From NCBI RefSeq assembly GCF_036181745.1, contig NZ_CP108080.1:3596001-3660000 (forward strand): a stretch of 64,000 bases of DNA, read 5' to 3'. The stretch is from Streptomyces sp. NBC_00259 (GTDB taxonomy: Bacteria > Actinomycetota > Actinomycetes > Streptomycetales > Streptomycetaceae). A model generated the notes under the pieces. That model was not told the DNA's origin and did no database searches. It saw only the letters and a program-made list of their open reading frames with translations. Position numbers and translations under genes: made by a program. Shown in pieces: positions 52,743 through 60,966 of the stretch; the stretch's first letter is position 1; each line of letters opens with the position of its first letter.

Positions 52743-54184
52743 TCCACAGATTCCGGGCGCTGCCGCTGCGGTCGCGGCTGGCGCTGCTGACGGCGACCGC
52801 CGTGGCCGTGGCGGTGGCCGCCGTCGCCGTCACCTGCTGGCTGCTGGCCCGCGCCCAGCTCCACAACGAACTCGACACCTCGCTGCGCAACACGAGCGCC
52901 CCGCTCGGCACGGTGCGCCAGGCCGTGTCCGCGTGCCGCACGACGGGCAGCGAGCCCTCCGGGGCCGGCAGGGGCTTCGCCTATGTCCAGGTCGTCTATC
53001 CCGACGGCACGCGCTGTGTGGCGCCGGACGCCCAGCCCGTGCGGGTCGGGGCGGAGGACGTGGCCGTCGCCCGGGGCACCGAGGCGTACGCCCTCCACAG
53101 CAGTACGACCGACTCGGGCGCGGACGTCCGGGTGCACACCGAGCAGATGGCGGTGCCGGTGCCCGGCGCGCCCGGCGGGACGGTGACCGTCATGGTCGCC
53201 CGCCCGCTGTACGAGATCGACACCGCCCTGAACCGCCTCGCGCTCCTGCTCACCTTCCTCGCCGGCGCCGGTGTCGTCGCCGCCGGGGCCGCCGGACTGT
53301 GGGTGGCCCGCACCGGTCTGAAGCCCGTCGACCGGCTCACCGACGCCGTCGAGCACGTCGCCCGCACCGAGGACCTGACCGTACGGATCCCGGTGGAGGG
53401 CGAGGACGAGATCGCCCGGCTGTCGCGCTCCTTCAACCAGATGACCGCCGCGCTCGCCTCGTCCCGGGACCGTCAGGCACAGCTGATCGCCGACGCCGGC
53501 CATGAGCTGCGCACACCGCTGACCTCGCTGCGGACGAACATCGAGCTGCTGGTGCGCAGCGAGCAGACCGGCCGTGCCCTCCCGCCCGAGGACCGGACCG
53601 CGCTGCTGGCCTCGGTCAAGGCACAGATGTCCGAGCTGGCCGTGCTGATCGGCGATCTGCAGGAGCTGTCACGGCCGGACAGCGCGACGCCCGGACCGGT
53701 CCAGGTCGTCGCGCTGCACGACGTCGTGCGGACGGCGCTGGAGCGGGCCAGGCTGCGCGGCCCGGAGCTGGCGATCACCGCCGAACTGCGGCCCTGGTAC
53801 GTACGGGCCGAGCCGGCCGCGCTGGAACGGGCGGTGGTGAACGTGCTGGACAACGCCGTGAAGTTCTCGCCCCCGCGCGGGGCGGTGGAGGTGCTGCTGG
53901 ACCGTGGTGTGCTGACGGTGCGCGACCACGGCCCCGGGGTGCCGCCGGAGGAACTCCCGTACGTCTTCGAGCGGTTCTGGCGCTCCCAGTCCGCCCGCGC
54001 GCTGCCCGGCTCCGGCCTCGGTCTGTCGATCGTGGCCAGGACCGTGCACCAGGCGGGCGGCACGGTGGAGCTGCGTCCGGCCGAGGGCGGCGGCACCGTC
54101 GCGGTGGTCAGCCTGCCGGGGGCGCCTGCGCCACCGCCCGTACCGCCGTCAGTTGTGCCGGATGAGCGAGTCGACCAGGCCTGA
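52739..54184 (+). CDS. Sensor histidine kinase (MprB-like)
   Basis: Membrane sensor kinase of 481 aa, partner of the preceding regulator. It has two spans ([20 protein letters not shown] near the N terminus and [20 protein letters not shown] near 170), an extracytoplasmic loop of about 130 residues, a HAMP linker, His255 in [13 protein letters not shown], and the ATPase motifs [32 protein letters not shown] and [18 protein letters not shown]. The gene starts with GTG in a GTGA overlap. Its last 36 bp overlap the convergent phospholipase gene. Confidence 0.95.
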   Translation: MIHRFRALPLRSRLALLTATAVAVAVAAVAVTCWLLARAQLHNELDTSLRNTSAPLGTVRQAVSACRTTGSEPSGAGRGFAYVQVVYPDGTRCVAPDAQPVRVGAEDVAVARGTEAYALHSSTTDSGADVRVHTEQMAVPVPGAPGGTVTVMVARPLYEIDTALNRLALLLTFLAGAGVVAAGAAGLWVARTGLKPVDRLTDAVEHVARTEDLTVRIPVEGEDEIARLSRSFNQMTAALASSRDRQAQLIADAGHELRTPLTSLRTNIELLVRSEQTGRALPPEDRTALLASVKAQMSELAVLIGDLQELSRPDSATPGPVQVVALHDVVRTALERARLRGPELAITAELRPWYVRAEPAALERAVVNVLDNAVKFSPPRGAVEVLLDRGVLTVRDHGPGVPPEELPYVFERFWRSQSARALPGSGLGLSIVARTVHQAGGTVELRPAEGGGTVAVVSLPGAPAPPPVPPSVVPDERVDQA

Positions 54185-55024
54185 GCGGGTGTTGGGGAAG
54201 TCCATCGGCACGATGCCGAGGCCCTTCCAGCCGCTCGCCGTGCCGTCCAGGAAGCCGTGGACGCGCGGATTGAGGTTGTCGGAGTTCCAGCGCGGCGGCA
54301 GCGACGCGGAGGTGCTGACGAAGTTGATGAAGAGCTTGCCGGGCTGCTCGGTGGCCTTGCGGAAGTGGGCCTCGATCCTCGGGTACTTGTCCCACGGCGC
54401 GGCGTTCCAGTCGTCCTGGAGGTCGAAGACCCCGCCGTCCCACCACTTCACTCCGGGCAGTCCGCCGTTGTCGGCGATGAGGACGACCTTGCCGCGCGCC
54501 TGGCCGAGGGCCGGGAGGGCGTCGCCGATGTGGAACAGCGAGCGCCAGCCCCGGTTGTCGAGGTAGTCGTCGAAGATGCTCCGGAAGGTGGCGTCGCCGT
54601 CCGAGGAGTACTCCTGCTTGACCCGCATCAGCACGGTCTCGGAGGGGTGGGCGGCCAGGAAGTCGCGGCAGGCGATGAGCACGTCGCCGAACATCATGTT
54701 CTGGAAGGCGGGGCCGTGGTGGATCGCGAACGAGCCTCCGGTGACCCGGCACCGGACGTCGAGGAAGCGGATGCCGTAGTTCAGCTGGTCGGCGATCGTC
54801 GTGTTCTGGCACTCGGCCCAGGGTCCGCCGAAGCGGGCTCCCGAGTCATGGGTGCCGGGAATGGTGAGCGAACCCAGCGTCCGGCCGCCGTCGATGCCGC
54901 TCATCCAGTCCTGGGTGCCCAGCGCCCGTCGCTGCGCCGCCGTGGCCGTGCCCGGTGCGCCGATGAGAACGGACGCGGAGACGACCGCCGCGCCCGTGAG
55001 GAAACCACGTCTGGTCAAGGACAT
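54149..55024 (-). CDS. Secreted phosphatidylinositol-specific phospholipase C
   Basis: Exported PI-PLC-type phosphodiesterase of 291 aa. The start ATG 55024, after AAGGAG, opens SLTRRGFLTGAAVV, a twin-arginine signal peptide. The catalytic X-domain has LTIPGTHDSGARFG (first catalytic His), YGIRFLDVRCRVTGGSFAIH (with the second His in IHHGPAF) and KVVLIADNGGLPG. Bacterial PI-PLCs cut phosphatidylinositol to a cyclic inositol phosphate; activity is inferred. It overlaps the kinase gene tail to tail over 36 bp. Confidence 0.92.
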   Translation of the reverse strand: MSLTRRGFLTGAAVVSASVLIGAPGTATAAQRRALGTQDWMSGIDGGRTLGSLTIPGTHDSGARFGGPWAECQNTTIADQLNYGIRFLDVRCRVTGGSFAIHHGPAFQNMMFGDVLIACRDFLAAHPSETVLMRVKQEYSSDGDATFRSIFDDYLDNRGWRSLFHIGDALPALGQARGKVVLIADNGGLPGVKWWDGGVFDLQDDWNAAPWDKYPRIEAHFRKATEQPGKLFINFVSTSASLPPRWNSDNLNPRVHGFLDGTASGWKGLGIVPMDFPNTRSGLVDSLIRHN

Positions 55025-55132
55025 GTGCTGTCTCCTTCGTCGACCGCCGCGATGTGGGGGGTCGCGGTCGGCAGACGGGATGATTGCAGACATGCCCATG
55101 ACACAGAACGTCTTGCGCGGAAACTGGAAACA

Positions 55133-55171
55133 ACTGAGGGGCGGCGGGCCGACGGCCCACCACCCCTCAGT
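55133..55171 (-). terminator. Terminator after the 5'-nucleotidase gene
   Basis: ACTGAGGGG (55133-55141) and CCCCTCAGT (55163-55171) pair exactly, with an inner GGGCC-GAC-GGCCC hairpin. It lies 12 bp after the stop codon. Confidence 0.85.
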
Positions 55172-55182
55172 CGCACCACCCG

Positions 55183-57021
55183 TTACTTGACGACCGTGAT
55201 CCGGCCGGTGGCCGGCGGCGCCAGCGGGGCGCCCGCGCTGGAGTGCGCGGCGAAGTAGGCGTTGAGCATGTCCAGGTCGGACGCGCCCACCAGCTTGTTC
55301 TTGTGCTCCTTCAGGACCGCGAAGCCGTCGCCGCCGCCCGAGAGGAACTCGTTCATCGCGACCCGGTAGGTCTTCGCCGGGTCGATCGCCTCACCGTTCA
55401 GCTTCACCGAGCCGACGACGATCCGGTCGGCGCCGGTCTTCGTCATGTCCAGGGTGTAGGTGAAGCCCTTCGACACCTGCAGGATCTTCGGGGCGGCCTG
55501 GTTCGAGCCGCTGACCTGCTGCTGCAGCGCGGTGACCAGCTGGGCACCGGTGAGGTCGACCGCCGTCATCATGTTGGTGAACGGCTGCACCGTGAAGGCC
55601 TCGCCGTACGTCACGACACCGTCGCCCTCACCGCCCGAGGCGGCGCGGACCAGGCCCGCGCGGATACCGCCCGGGTTCATCAGGGCGAGCTGCGCGCCGC
55701 CCTTGTCGGCCGGGGCCATGCCTTCGAGCTGCGCGTCCGCGATCAGGTTGCCGATCGGCTTCTCGGGGGACTCGAAGGGGTTCTCTATGTCGGCGGAGAT
55801 GTACCCGACGGGCCGGTTGGCGATCGGCGCGGCCAGCGTGTTCCAGCGGTCGATGAGCTGGGTCATGTCCGCGGCCTTCGGCACGTCACGGGTGACGACG
55901 TGGTTGGCGGAGGCGACGGACGTCCGCACGATGTCGCGGGTGCGACGGTCGTACGTGAGCGTCGTGTCGGTGTACAGCTTGCCGAACGAGGCGGCCGAGG
56001 TGACCGTGCGCGGCTTGCCGGACGGGTCCGGGATCGTGCACGCGTACGCCTGGTGGGTGTGGCCGGTGACCAGGGCGTCGACCTGCGGGCTGACCTTCTT
56101 GGCGATGTCGACGATCGGGCCGGAGATGCCGTCGCCGGGGCCGGGGCTGTCGCAGTTGTAGTTGTACGAGCCCGAGGCCGGCGCACCGCCCTCGTGCAGG
56201 AGCGCGACGATCGACTTCACGCCCTTGCGCTCCAGCACCTTGGTGTACTTGTTGATCGTCTCGATCTCGTCACCGAACTTCAGGCCCTTGATGCCCTCGG
56301 CGCTGACGATGTCCGGCGTGCCCTCCAGGGTGACGCCGATGAAGCCGATCTTCACCCCGTTCCGCTCCCAGACGAAGTACGGGTCCAGGACCGGCCGGCC
56401 CGACTTCTCGTTCGTCACGTTGGCCGCGAGGTACGGGAAGTCCGCGCCGCGGAACTTCTTGGGCTTGCCGTCGGCCTTCTTCTCGTAGCAGCCGTCGACC
56501 GGATGGCAGCCGCCGTTCTGGAGCCGGGCGAGCTCCTTGGCGCCCTCGTCGAACTCGTGGTTGCCGACGGAGGTCACGTCGAGCTTCAGCTTGTTCAGCG
56601 CCTCGACGGTCGGCTCGTCGTGGAAGAGGCCGGAGAGCATCGGCGAGGCGCCGACCATGTCACCGGCAGCGGCGGTGATGGAGTACCTGTTGCCCTTGCG
56701 GGCCTCGCGCAGATGCGTGGCGAGGTACTCGGCGCCGCCCGCGTCGATGGTCCGCGTGGTGCCGTCCTCGTTGGTGTGGGTGACCCTGCCCGCCGAACCG
56801 GCCGGCGGCTGCAGATTGCCGTGCAGGTCGTTGAAGGACAGCAGCTGTACGTCGACGGTGCGGCCGTAGCCGTGTCCGTGTCCGTGTCCGTTCCCATGGC
56901 CGTGTCCGTTGCCGTGCGCCTGGGCTCCGGCGGGCATCGCGGCGACCAGTGCGCCGACGGTGGTCAGTCCGGCGGCGACCGCGAGTACGCGGCGGCGCTT
57001 CTGATGCGATGTCGCTGACAT
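55183..57021 (-). CDS. Secreted 5'-nucleotidase / metallophosphatase
   Basis: Exported enzyme of 612 aa that likely frees phosphate and nucleosides from extracellular nucleotides. ATG 57021 follows AAGGGG and opens a signal peptide (RRRVLAVAAGLTTVGALVAA, cleavage near GAQA). Next is a Gly-His repeat (HGNGHGHGNGHGHGHGYG, coded by a hexanucleotide array) that could bind metal. The metallophosphatase domain has LLSFNDLHGNLQP, AAGDMVGASPML, VGNHEFDEG and VTGHTHQAY; the C-terminal 5'-nucleotidase domain has LMNPGGIRAGLV and NEFLSGGGDGFAVL. The longer frame upstream is shadow of mshD. Confidence 0.95.
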   Translation of the reverse strand: MSATSHQKRRRVLAVAAGLTTVGALVAAMPAGAQAHGNGHGHGNGHGHGHGYGRTVDVQLLSFNDLHGNLQPPAGSAGRVTHTNEDGTTRTIDAGGAEYLATHLREARKGNRYSITAAAGDMVGASPMLSGLFHDEPTVEALNKLKLDVTSVGNHEFDEGAKELARLQNGGCHPVDGCYEKKADGKPKKFRGADFPYLAANVTNEKSGRPVLDPYFVWERNGVKIGFIGVTLEGTPDIVSAEGIKGLKFGDEIETINKYTKVLERKGVKSIVALLHEGGAPASGSYNYNCDSPGPGDGISGPIVDIAKKVSPQVDALVTGHTHQAYACTIPDPSGKPRTVTSAASFGKLYTDTTLTYDRRTRDIVRTSVASANHVVTRDVPKAADMTQLIDRWNTLAAPIANRPVGYISADIENPFESPEKPIGNLIADAQLEGMAPADKGGAQLALMNPGGIRAGLVRAASGGEGDGVVTYGEAFTVQPFTNMMTAVDLTGAQLVTALQQQVSGSNQAAPKILQVSKGFTYTLDMTKTGADRIVVGSVKLNGEAIDPAKTYRVAMNEFLSGGGDGFAVLKEHKNKLVGASDLDMLNAYFAAHSSAGAPLAPPATGRITVVK

Positions 57022-57156
57022 CTGTCCCCTTGTCAGTTCAGCGTGACGACTGTTCTCAGCCGTGCAGCCTAGAGTCAACGCGCGTAGCACGACAGGGGAT
57101 CCCGGGTTACGAGCTGGTATCCGATCGGGTGCGGCCCGGCGCCGTACCCTCGTCGT

Positions 57157-58080
57157 ATGACTGACGCAGCCCCCGCCCTCGAGCCCGGCCGGCAGATCCA
57201 GACGCTCGACGAGCTCACCCCCGAGCTGGCCGACGACGTCCTCCGCCTGCTGACCGTCGCCGCCCGTACCGACGGCATGCAGGCCGTCTCCGAGCAGGGC
57301 AGGCTCTATCTGCGCCATGGGCAACGCGAGGGTGTGCGCCACTTCCTGCTCACCGTCGCCGGGGACCTTCGCGGGTACGCCCAACTGGAGGACACCGACC
57401 CCGTGGAGGCCCCGGCGGCCGAGCTGGTCGTCCACCCGGGCCACCGCGGCCGCGGCCACGGCCGGGCCCTCGGCAACGCGCTGCTCGGCGCGTCCGGCAA
57501 GCGGCTGCGCGTCTGGGCCCACGGCGGCAAGTCCGCGGCCCGCCATCTGGCGCAGGTCCTCGGGCTGACGCTCTTCCGCGAACTGCGCCAGCTGCGCCGC
57601 TCGTTGAGCCCGCTCGACCTTCCGGACCCGGTGCTGCCGGACGGGGTCACCGTCCGGGCGTTCCTGCCCGGCCAGGACGACGCCGCCTGGCTCACGGTCA
57701 ACGCGGCCGCCTTCGCCCACCACCCCGAGCAGGGCTCGATCACCCAGCGCGACCTCGACGATCGCAAGGAGGAGCCGTGGTTCGACCCCAAGGGCTTCTT
57801 CCTGGCCGAGCGCGAGGGCGAGATCGTCGGCTTCCACTGGACGAAGGAGCACGCGGAGGAGCAGCTCGGTGAGGTGTACGTGATCGGCATCCGCCCCGAC
57901 GCCCAGGGCACCGGCCTCGGCAAGGCGCTCACCGCGATCGGCCTGCGCCATCTCGCGGCACAGGGCCTGCCGACGGCCATGCTGTACGTCGACGCGGACA
58001 ACACGGCGGCGCTGCGGGTGTACGAGCGGCTGGGATTCACGACGCACGAGGTGGACCTGATGTACCGCACGGAGACCTGA
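57157..58080 (+). CDS. mshD: Mycothiol synthase MshD
   Basis: Last enzyme of mycothiol synthesis: acetylates Cys-GlcN-Ins. Tandem GNAT protein of 307 aa. The first domain has the loop LVVHPGHRGRGHGRALGNAL; the active second domain has VYVIGIRPDAQGTGLGKALT and LYVDADNTAALRVYERLGFT. The ATG at 57157 opens MTDAAPALEPGRQIQ. With mshA at 7-8 kb, the window holds two of the mycothiol genes, about 50 kb apart. A terminator follows. Confidence 0.95.
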   Translation: MTDAAPALEPGRQIQTLDELTPELADDVLRLLTVAARTDGMQAVSEQGRLYLRHGQREGVRHFLLTVAGDLRGYAQLEDTDPVEAPAAELVVHPGHRGRGHGRALGNALLGASGKRLRVWAHGGKSAARHLAQVLGLTLFRELRQLRRSLSPLDLPDPVLPDGVTVRAFLPGQDDAAWLTVNAAAFAHHPEQGSITQRDLDDRKEEPWFDPKGFFLAEREGEIVGFHWTKEHAEEQLGEVYVIGIRPDAQGTGLGKALTAIGLRHLAAQGLPTAMLYVDADNTAALRVYERLGFTTHEVDLMYRTET

Positions 58081-58125
58081 GCGGCGATCGGCCGGGCAAG
58101 GGGCGGTGAGTTCCGCCCCGAGGCA

Positions 58126-58147
58126 GGGGGCGGTTGACACCGCCCCC
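58126..58147 (+). terminator. Terminator after mshD
   Basis: GGGGGCGGT-TGAC-ACCGCCCCC is a perfect 9-bp hairpin followed by TCTCTT, 46 bp after the mshD stop. Confidence 0.75.
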
Positions 58148-58153
58148 TCTCTT

Positions 58154-58193
58154 GCACCACCCTTTCACTACTTGATTAGTGAAAGGGTGGTGC
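58154..58193 (+). promoter_or_regulatory. 40-bp inverted repeat ending at the GntR start codon
   Basis: The arms 58154-58170 and 58177-58193 (GCACCACCCTTTCACTA) are perfect over 17 bp with a 6-nt loop (CTTGAT). The core CACTA-N6-TAGTG fits a GntR/YtrA-type operator. The right arm contains the ribosome binding site (GAAAGGGTGG), so an RNA hairpin would hide it. Confidence 0.85.
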
Positions 58194-58709
58194 ATGATCG
58201 AGTACAGGATCGACCGACGCAGCGGCATCGCCACCTATCTGCAGATCGTTCAGCAGACGAAGCAGGCCCTGCGACTGGGAGTACTGGAGCCCGGCGACCG
58301 GCTGCCCACCGCCCGCGAGGTGGTGGAGGCGACCGCCATCAACCCGAACACGGTGCTCAAGGCCTACCGCGAACTGGAGCGCGAAGGGCTCGTCGAGGCC
58401 CGGCGCGGCCTCGGCACCTTCGTACGGAGGGGGCTCGGCACCGCCGGAGCCGACTCGCCCCTGCGCGGTGAACTCACCGACTGGGCGCTGCGCGCCCGGG
58501 CGGCGGGCCTGGGCCGGGACGACGTGGCGGCGCTCTTCACCGCCGCACTCGACGCGCACTTCGCGGACCACGAGCGGGACCAGCAGGCCGGACCGAACAA
58601 GCAGGACAAGCAGATCGAGCCGGACGAGCAGGTACGTAAGCCCGACGAGCAGGTACGTCAGCCGGACGAGCAGGCCGGGCAGAAGCACGAGCAGGGGGAC
58701 GACACATGA
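58194..58709 (+). CDS. GntR-family regulator (YtrA type)
   Basis: Regulator of 171 aa at the head of an ABC-transporter operon. The winged helix is ATYLQIVQQTKQALRLGVLE, PGDRLPTAREVVEATAINPN and TVLKAYRELEREGLVEARRG, followed by the short YtrA-type tail. The last 35 residues are low-complexity (PDEQVRKPDEQVRQPDEQ), coded by an 18-bp repeat. ATG 58194 follows a long inverted repeat directly, and its stop overlaps the ATPase start by 4 bp (ATGA). Confidence 0.92.
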   Translation: MIEYRIDRRSGIATYLQIVQQTKQALRLGVLEPGDRLPTAREVVEATAINPNTVLKAYRELEREGLVEARRGLGTFVRRGLGTAGADSPLRGELTDWALRARAAGLGRDDVAALFTAALDAHFADHERDQQAGPNKQDKQIEPDEQVRKPDEQVRQPDEQAGQKHEQGDDT

Positions 58710-59644
58710 GTGACACCGCCATCGAGGCGGCGGGCCTCGGCAGGAGATTCCGGCGCACCTGGGCACTGCGGGGCTGTTCCTTCCGGCTGCCCGCGGGACG
58801 GATCTGCGCCCTCGTCGGCCCCAACGGCGCGGGGAAATCCACCCTGCTGACACTCGCGGCGGGCCTGCTGCGGCCCACCGAGGGCGGCCTGCGGATCCTC
58901 GGCACCGACCCCGCGTCCGCGCGCGAGCGGATCGCCTACGTCGGCCAGGACAAGCCGCTCTTCCCCCAGCTCACGGTCGCCGAGACCCTGCGCACGGGCC
59001 GCGAACTCAATCCCGGCCACTGGGACGACGCCGTCGCCGAGGAGATCGTGCACGCAGGGGGACTCGACCCGGCCGCCCGCGTCCGCACGCTCTCCGGCGG
59101 CCAGCGCACGCGCGTGGCTCTCGCCCTCGCCCTCGGCAAACGCCCCGAACTGCTGCTCCTGGACGAGCCGATGGCCGACCTCGACCCGCTCGGCCGTCAC
59201 CAGCTCATGGGCAAGCTGATGGCCGATGCCGCCGATCACGGGACCACCGTGGTGATGTCCTCGCACATCCTCTCCGAGCTGGAGAACACCTGCGACTACG
59301 TCCTGCTCGTCGCCCACGGCCGCATCCGGCTCGCCGGCGACACCGACGACCTGCTCGCCGCACACACCCTGCTGACGGGCCCGGCCACGGCCGATCTCAC
59401 CCCGCACACGGTGATCGAGTCCCGCACGACGGGCCGTCAACTGACTGCGCTCATACGCAGGACCGAGCCGGGAGCGGACGTCCCGTCCGGATGGGACGCG
59501 GTGGAGCCGACCCTGGAGGAGCTGCTCCTGGCGCACCTGCGCTCCCCGGACGCACCGGCGCTGCTGACCCCGTCAGCCGACCCGACCGCCGGGCCGACCG
59601 CCGGCCCGACCGCCGGCCCGACCGCCGAGGGGGCTGCCGTATGA
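58706..59644 (+). CDS. ABC transporter ATP-binding protein
   Basis: Cytoplasmic ATPase of 312 aa. Walker A is ALVGPNGAGKSTLLTLAAGL (near residue 40), Q-loop VGQDKPLFPQLTVAETL, signature TLSGGQRTRVALALAL, Walker B LLLLDEPMADLDPLG, H-loop VMSSHILSELENTC. The C terminus ends with four PTAG units coded by a 12-bp repeat just before the stop. It starts in a 4-bp overlap with the GntR gene. The transported compound is unknown. Confidence 0.94.
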   Translation: MSDTAIEAAGLGRRFRRTWALRGCSFRLPAGRICALVGPNGAGKSTLLTLAAGLLRPTEGGLRILGTDPASARERIAYVGQDKPLFPQLTVAETLRTGRELNPGHWDDAVAEEIVHAGGLDPAARVRTLSGGQRTRVALALALGKRPELLLLDEPMADLDPLGRHQLMGKLMADAADHGTTVVMSSHILSELENTCDYVLLVAHGRIRLAGDTDDLLAAHTLLTGPATADLTPHTVIESRTTGRQLTALIRRTEPGADVPSGWDAVEPTLEELLLAHLRSPDAPALLTPSADPTAGPTAGPTAGPTAEGAAV

Positions 59645-59658
59645 ATGAGGAGCGAACG

Positions 59659-60657
59659 ATGACAGAGAACACGACCCTCACGTACGACAGGCCGTCGACC
59701 GGCCGCGGAAGCCGCGGCATCGGCCTCCTCAAGGGGCCGGTCCGATCGGTGTGGCTGCTGCACCGCAGGGCGCTGCTGCTCTTCGGCGCCTACCTGGTGC
59801 TGTCCGCCGGCTCGCTGGTGTGGCTGCGCTTCATCGCGCCGGGAGAGGAGCTGGGCCCCTGCGGATCGCTCGGGTCGGACCTGCCGCCCTGCGGTCCGCC
59901 CCCGCTGGACTCGATGTTCGACTTCGCGGGGAACCTGGGCGCCGTCGCGTTCGCGATCGCGTGGCTGCCTCTGGCGGTGGCCTTCTACGCGGGGGCGGTG
60001 CTCGTCGGCGCGGAGCTGGAGCGCGGCACCGCGGGCCTCAGCTGGACACAGTCCGTCACCCCGGGCCGCTGGCTCGCCGCCAAACTGGCCGTCCCCGCCG
60101 TGCTGCTCCTCTCCGGCGTCACGGTCCTCTCGCTGCTGTACCGCTGGGTCCGCGGCGCCGGCGCGAAGGCACTGGGCGACCAGTGGTACTTCACCGACGT
60201 CTTCCTGGCACTGGGCCCGGCGGTCCTCGCGTACTGCCTGTTCGCTCTCGCCGTCGGCGCGCTCGCCGGACTGCTGGTGCGGCGCGCCCTGCCCGCCGGA
60301 GGGCTGGCCTTCGTCGTCACCGCGATCGTGATGCTGTTCGCCGACGGCCGGCGGGACCGGCTGTGGCCGACGGCGGACGTGGTGTGGAGGAATTCACGGG
60401 GCGAGCTCCCGAACAGCGCCTTGCAGATGGAGAACGGCCTGGTCGTCGCCGGAAAGCGGGCCGAGCGGTGCTGGGACCCGCAGGTGGCGATGCCGCCCGG
60501 CTGTCACTCCGGGTCCGGGATCCGGGAGTGGTACGCCGTCCTCCACCCGTCCTCCCACTTCTGGCCGATCCAGCTGGTCGAGACGGGCATCGTGCTCGCG
60601 CTGGCCGCCGCGGCGACGTTCGCGGCCTTCCGGGTCCTGCGCCGGCTGCACGCCTGA
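59659..60657 (+). CDS. ABC transporter permease
   Basis: Membrane partner of the preceding ATPase, 332 aa, with about six hydrophobic segments (for example ALLLFGAYLVLSAGSLVWLR and PVVL-like segments; FVVTAIVMLFADGRRDRLWP). A large loop with Cys residues (GPCGSLGSDLPPCGPP; ERCWDPQVAMPPGCHSG) may be disulfide-linked outside. ATG 59659 has GAGGAG at 6 nt. An ATG at 59641 that overlaps the ATPase stop is an alternative start. Confidence 0.88.
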   Translation: MTENTTLTYDRPSTGRGSRGIGLLKGPVRSVWLLHRRALLLFGAYLVLSAGSLVWLRFIAPGEELGPCGSLGSDLPPCGPPPLDSMFDFAGNLGAVAFAIAWLPLAVAFYAGAVLVGAELERGTAGLSWTQSVTPGRWLAAKLAVPAVLLLSGVTVLSLLYRWVRGAGAKALGDQWYFTDVFLALGPAVLAYCLFALAVGALAGLLVRRALPAGGLAFVVTAIVMLFADGRRDRLWPTADVVWRNSRGELPNSALQMENGLVVAGKRAERCWDPQVAMPPGCHSGSGIREWYAVLHPSSHFWPIQLVETGIVLALAAAATFAAFRVLRRLHA

Positions 60658-60966
60658 CGGGCAGGCGACGGGCTCCGGCCTGCGCGGACGTGGTGGACGG
60701 GGGTCCCCACGTCCGCGCGGGCGGCCGGGGCCGTCCGTCAGCCACGACCCGGCCCGCCGGGTGCCCCGGGGCGGGCCTCCGGGTACCCACGGCGCGGCGT
60801 CCCGCTTGCCCAGGCGTCATGTTCTCGTTACCGGGCATTCAGCGACCCTTGCGACCCTCGGTGAATGCAGCCCGCTGTGCCCCCCGCCCCGCGAAACGGG
60901 CGTCCTCTGCCTACCGAGGCCCGCTCCGACGCGCCCGATCACCCCTTCGCGCGGAAGAATGGGTCC
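60658..60966. other. 309-bp gap between the ABC operon and ppk
   Basis: No gene seen. The left end has the ABC-operon terminator (60682-60718). The right end must carry the ppk promoter; a lone PHO-like unit ATTCACCGAGG lies on the minus strand at 60856-60866, but no tandem partner is clear. Confidence 0.55.
60682..60718 (+). terminator. 12-bp hairpin terminator after the ABC operon
   Basis: GCGCGGACGTGG (60682-60693) pairs exactly with 60707-60718 around a 13-nt loop. Confidence 0.8.

Noticed and set aside
57022..58140. N-terminal extension of the 5'-nucleotidase frame
   Set aside because: The sequence is antisense to mshD and lacks family similarity; the signal peptide and AAGGGG site place the start at 57021.
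60856..60866. Lone PHO-like unit upstream of ppk
   Set aside because: One unit in the opposite direction without a partner at 11 or 22 nt is not enough to call a PhoP operator.
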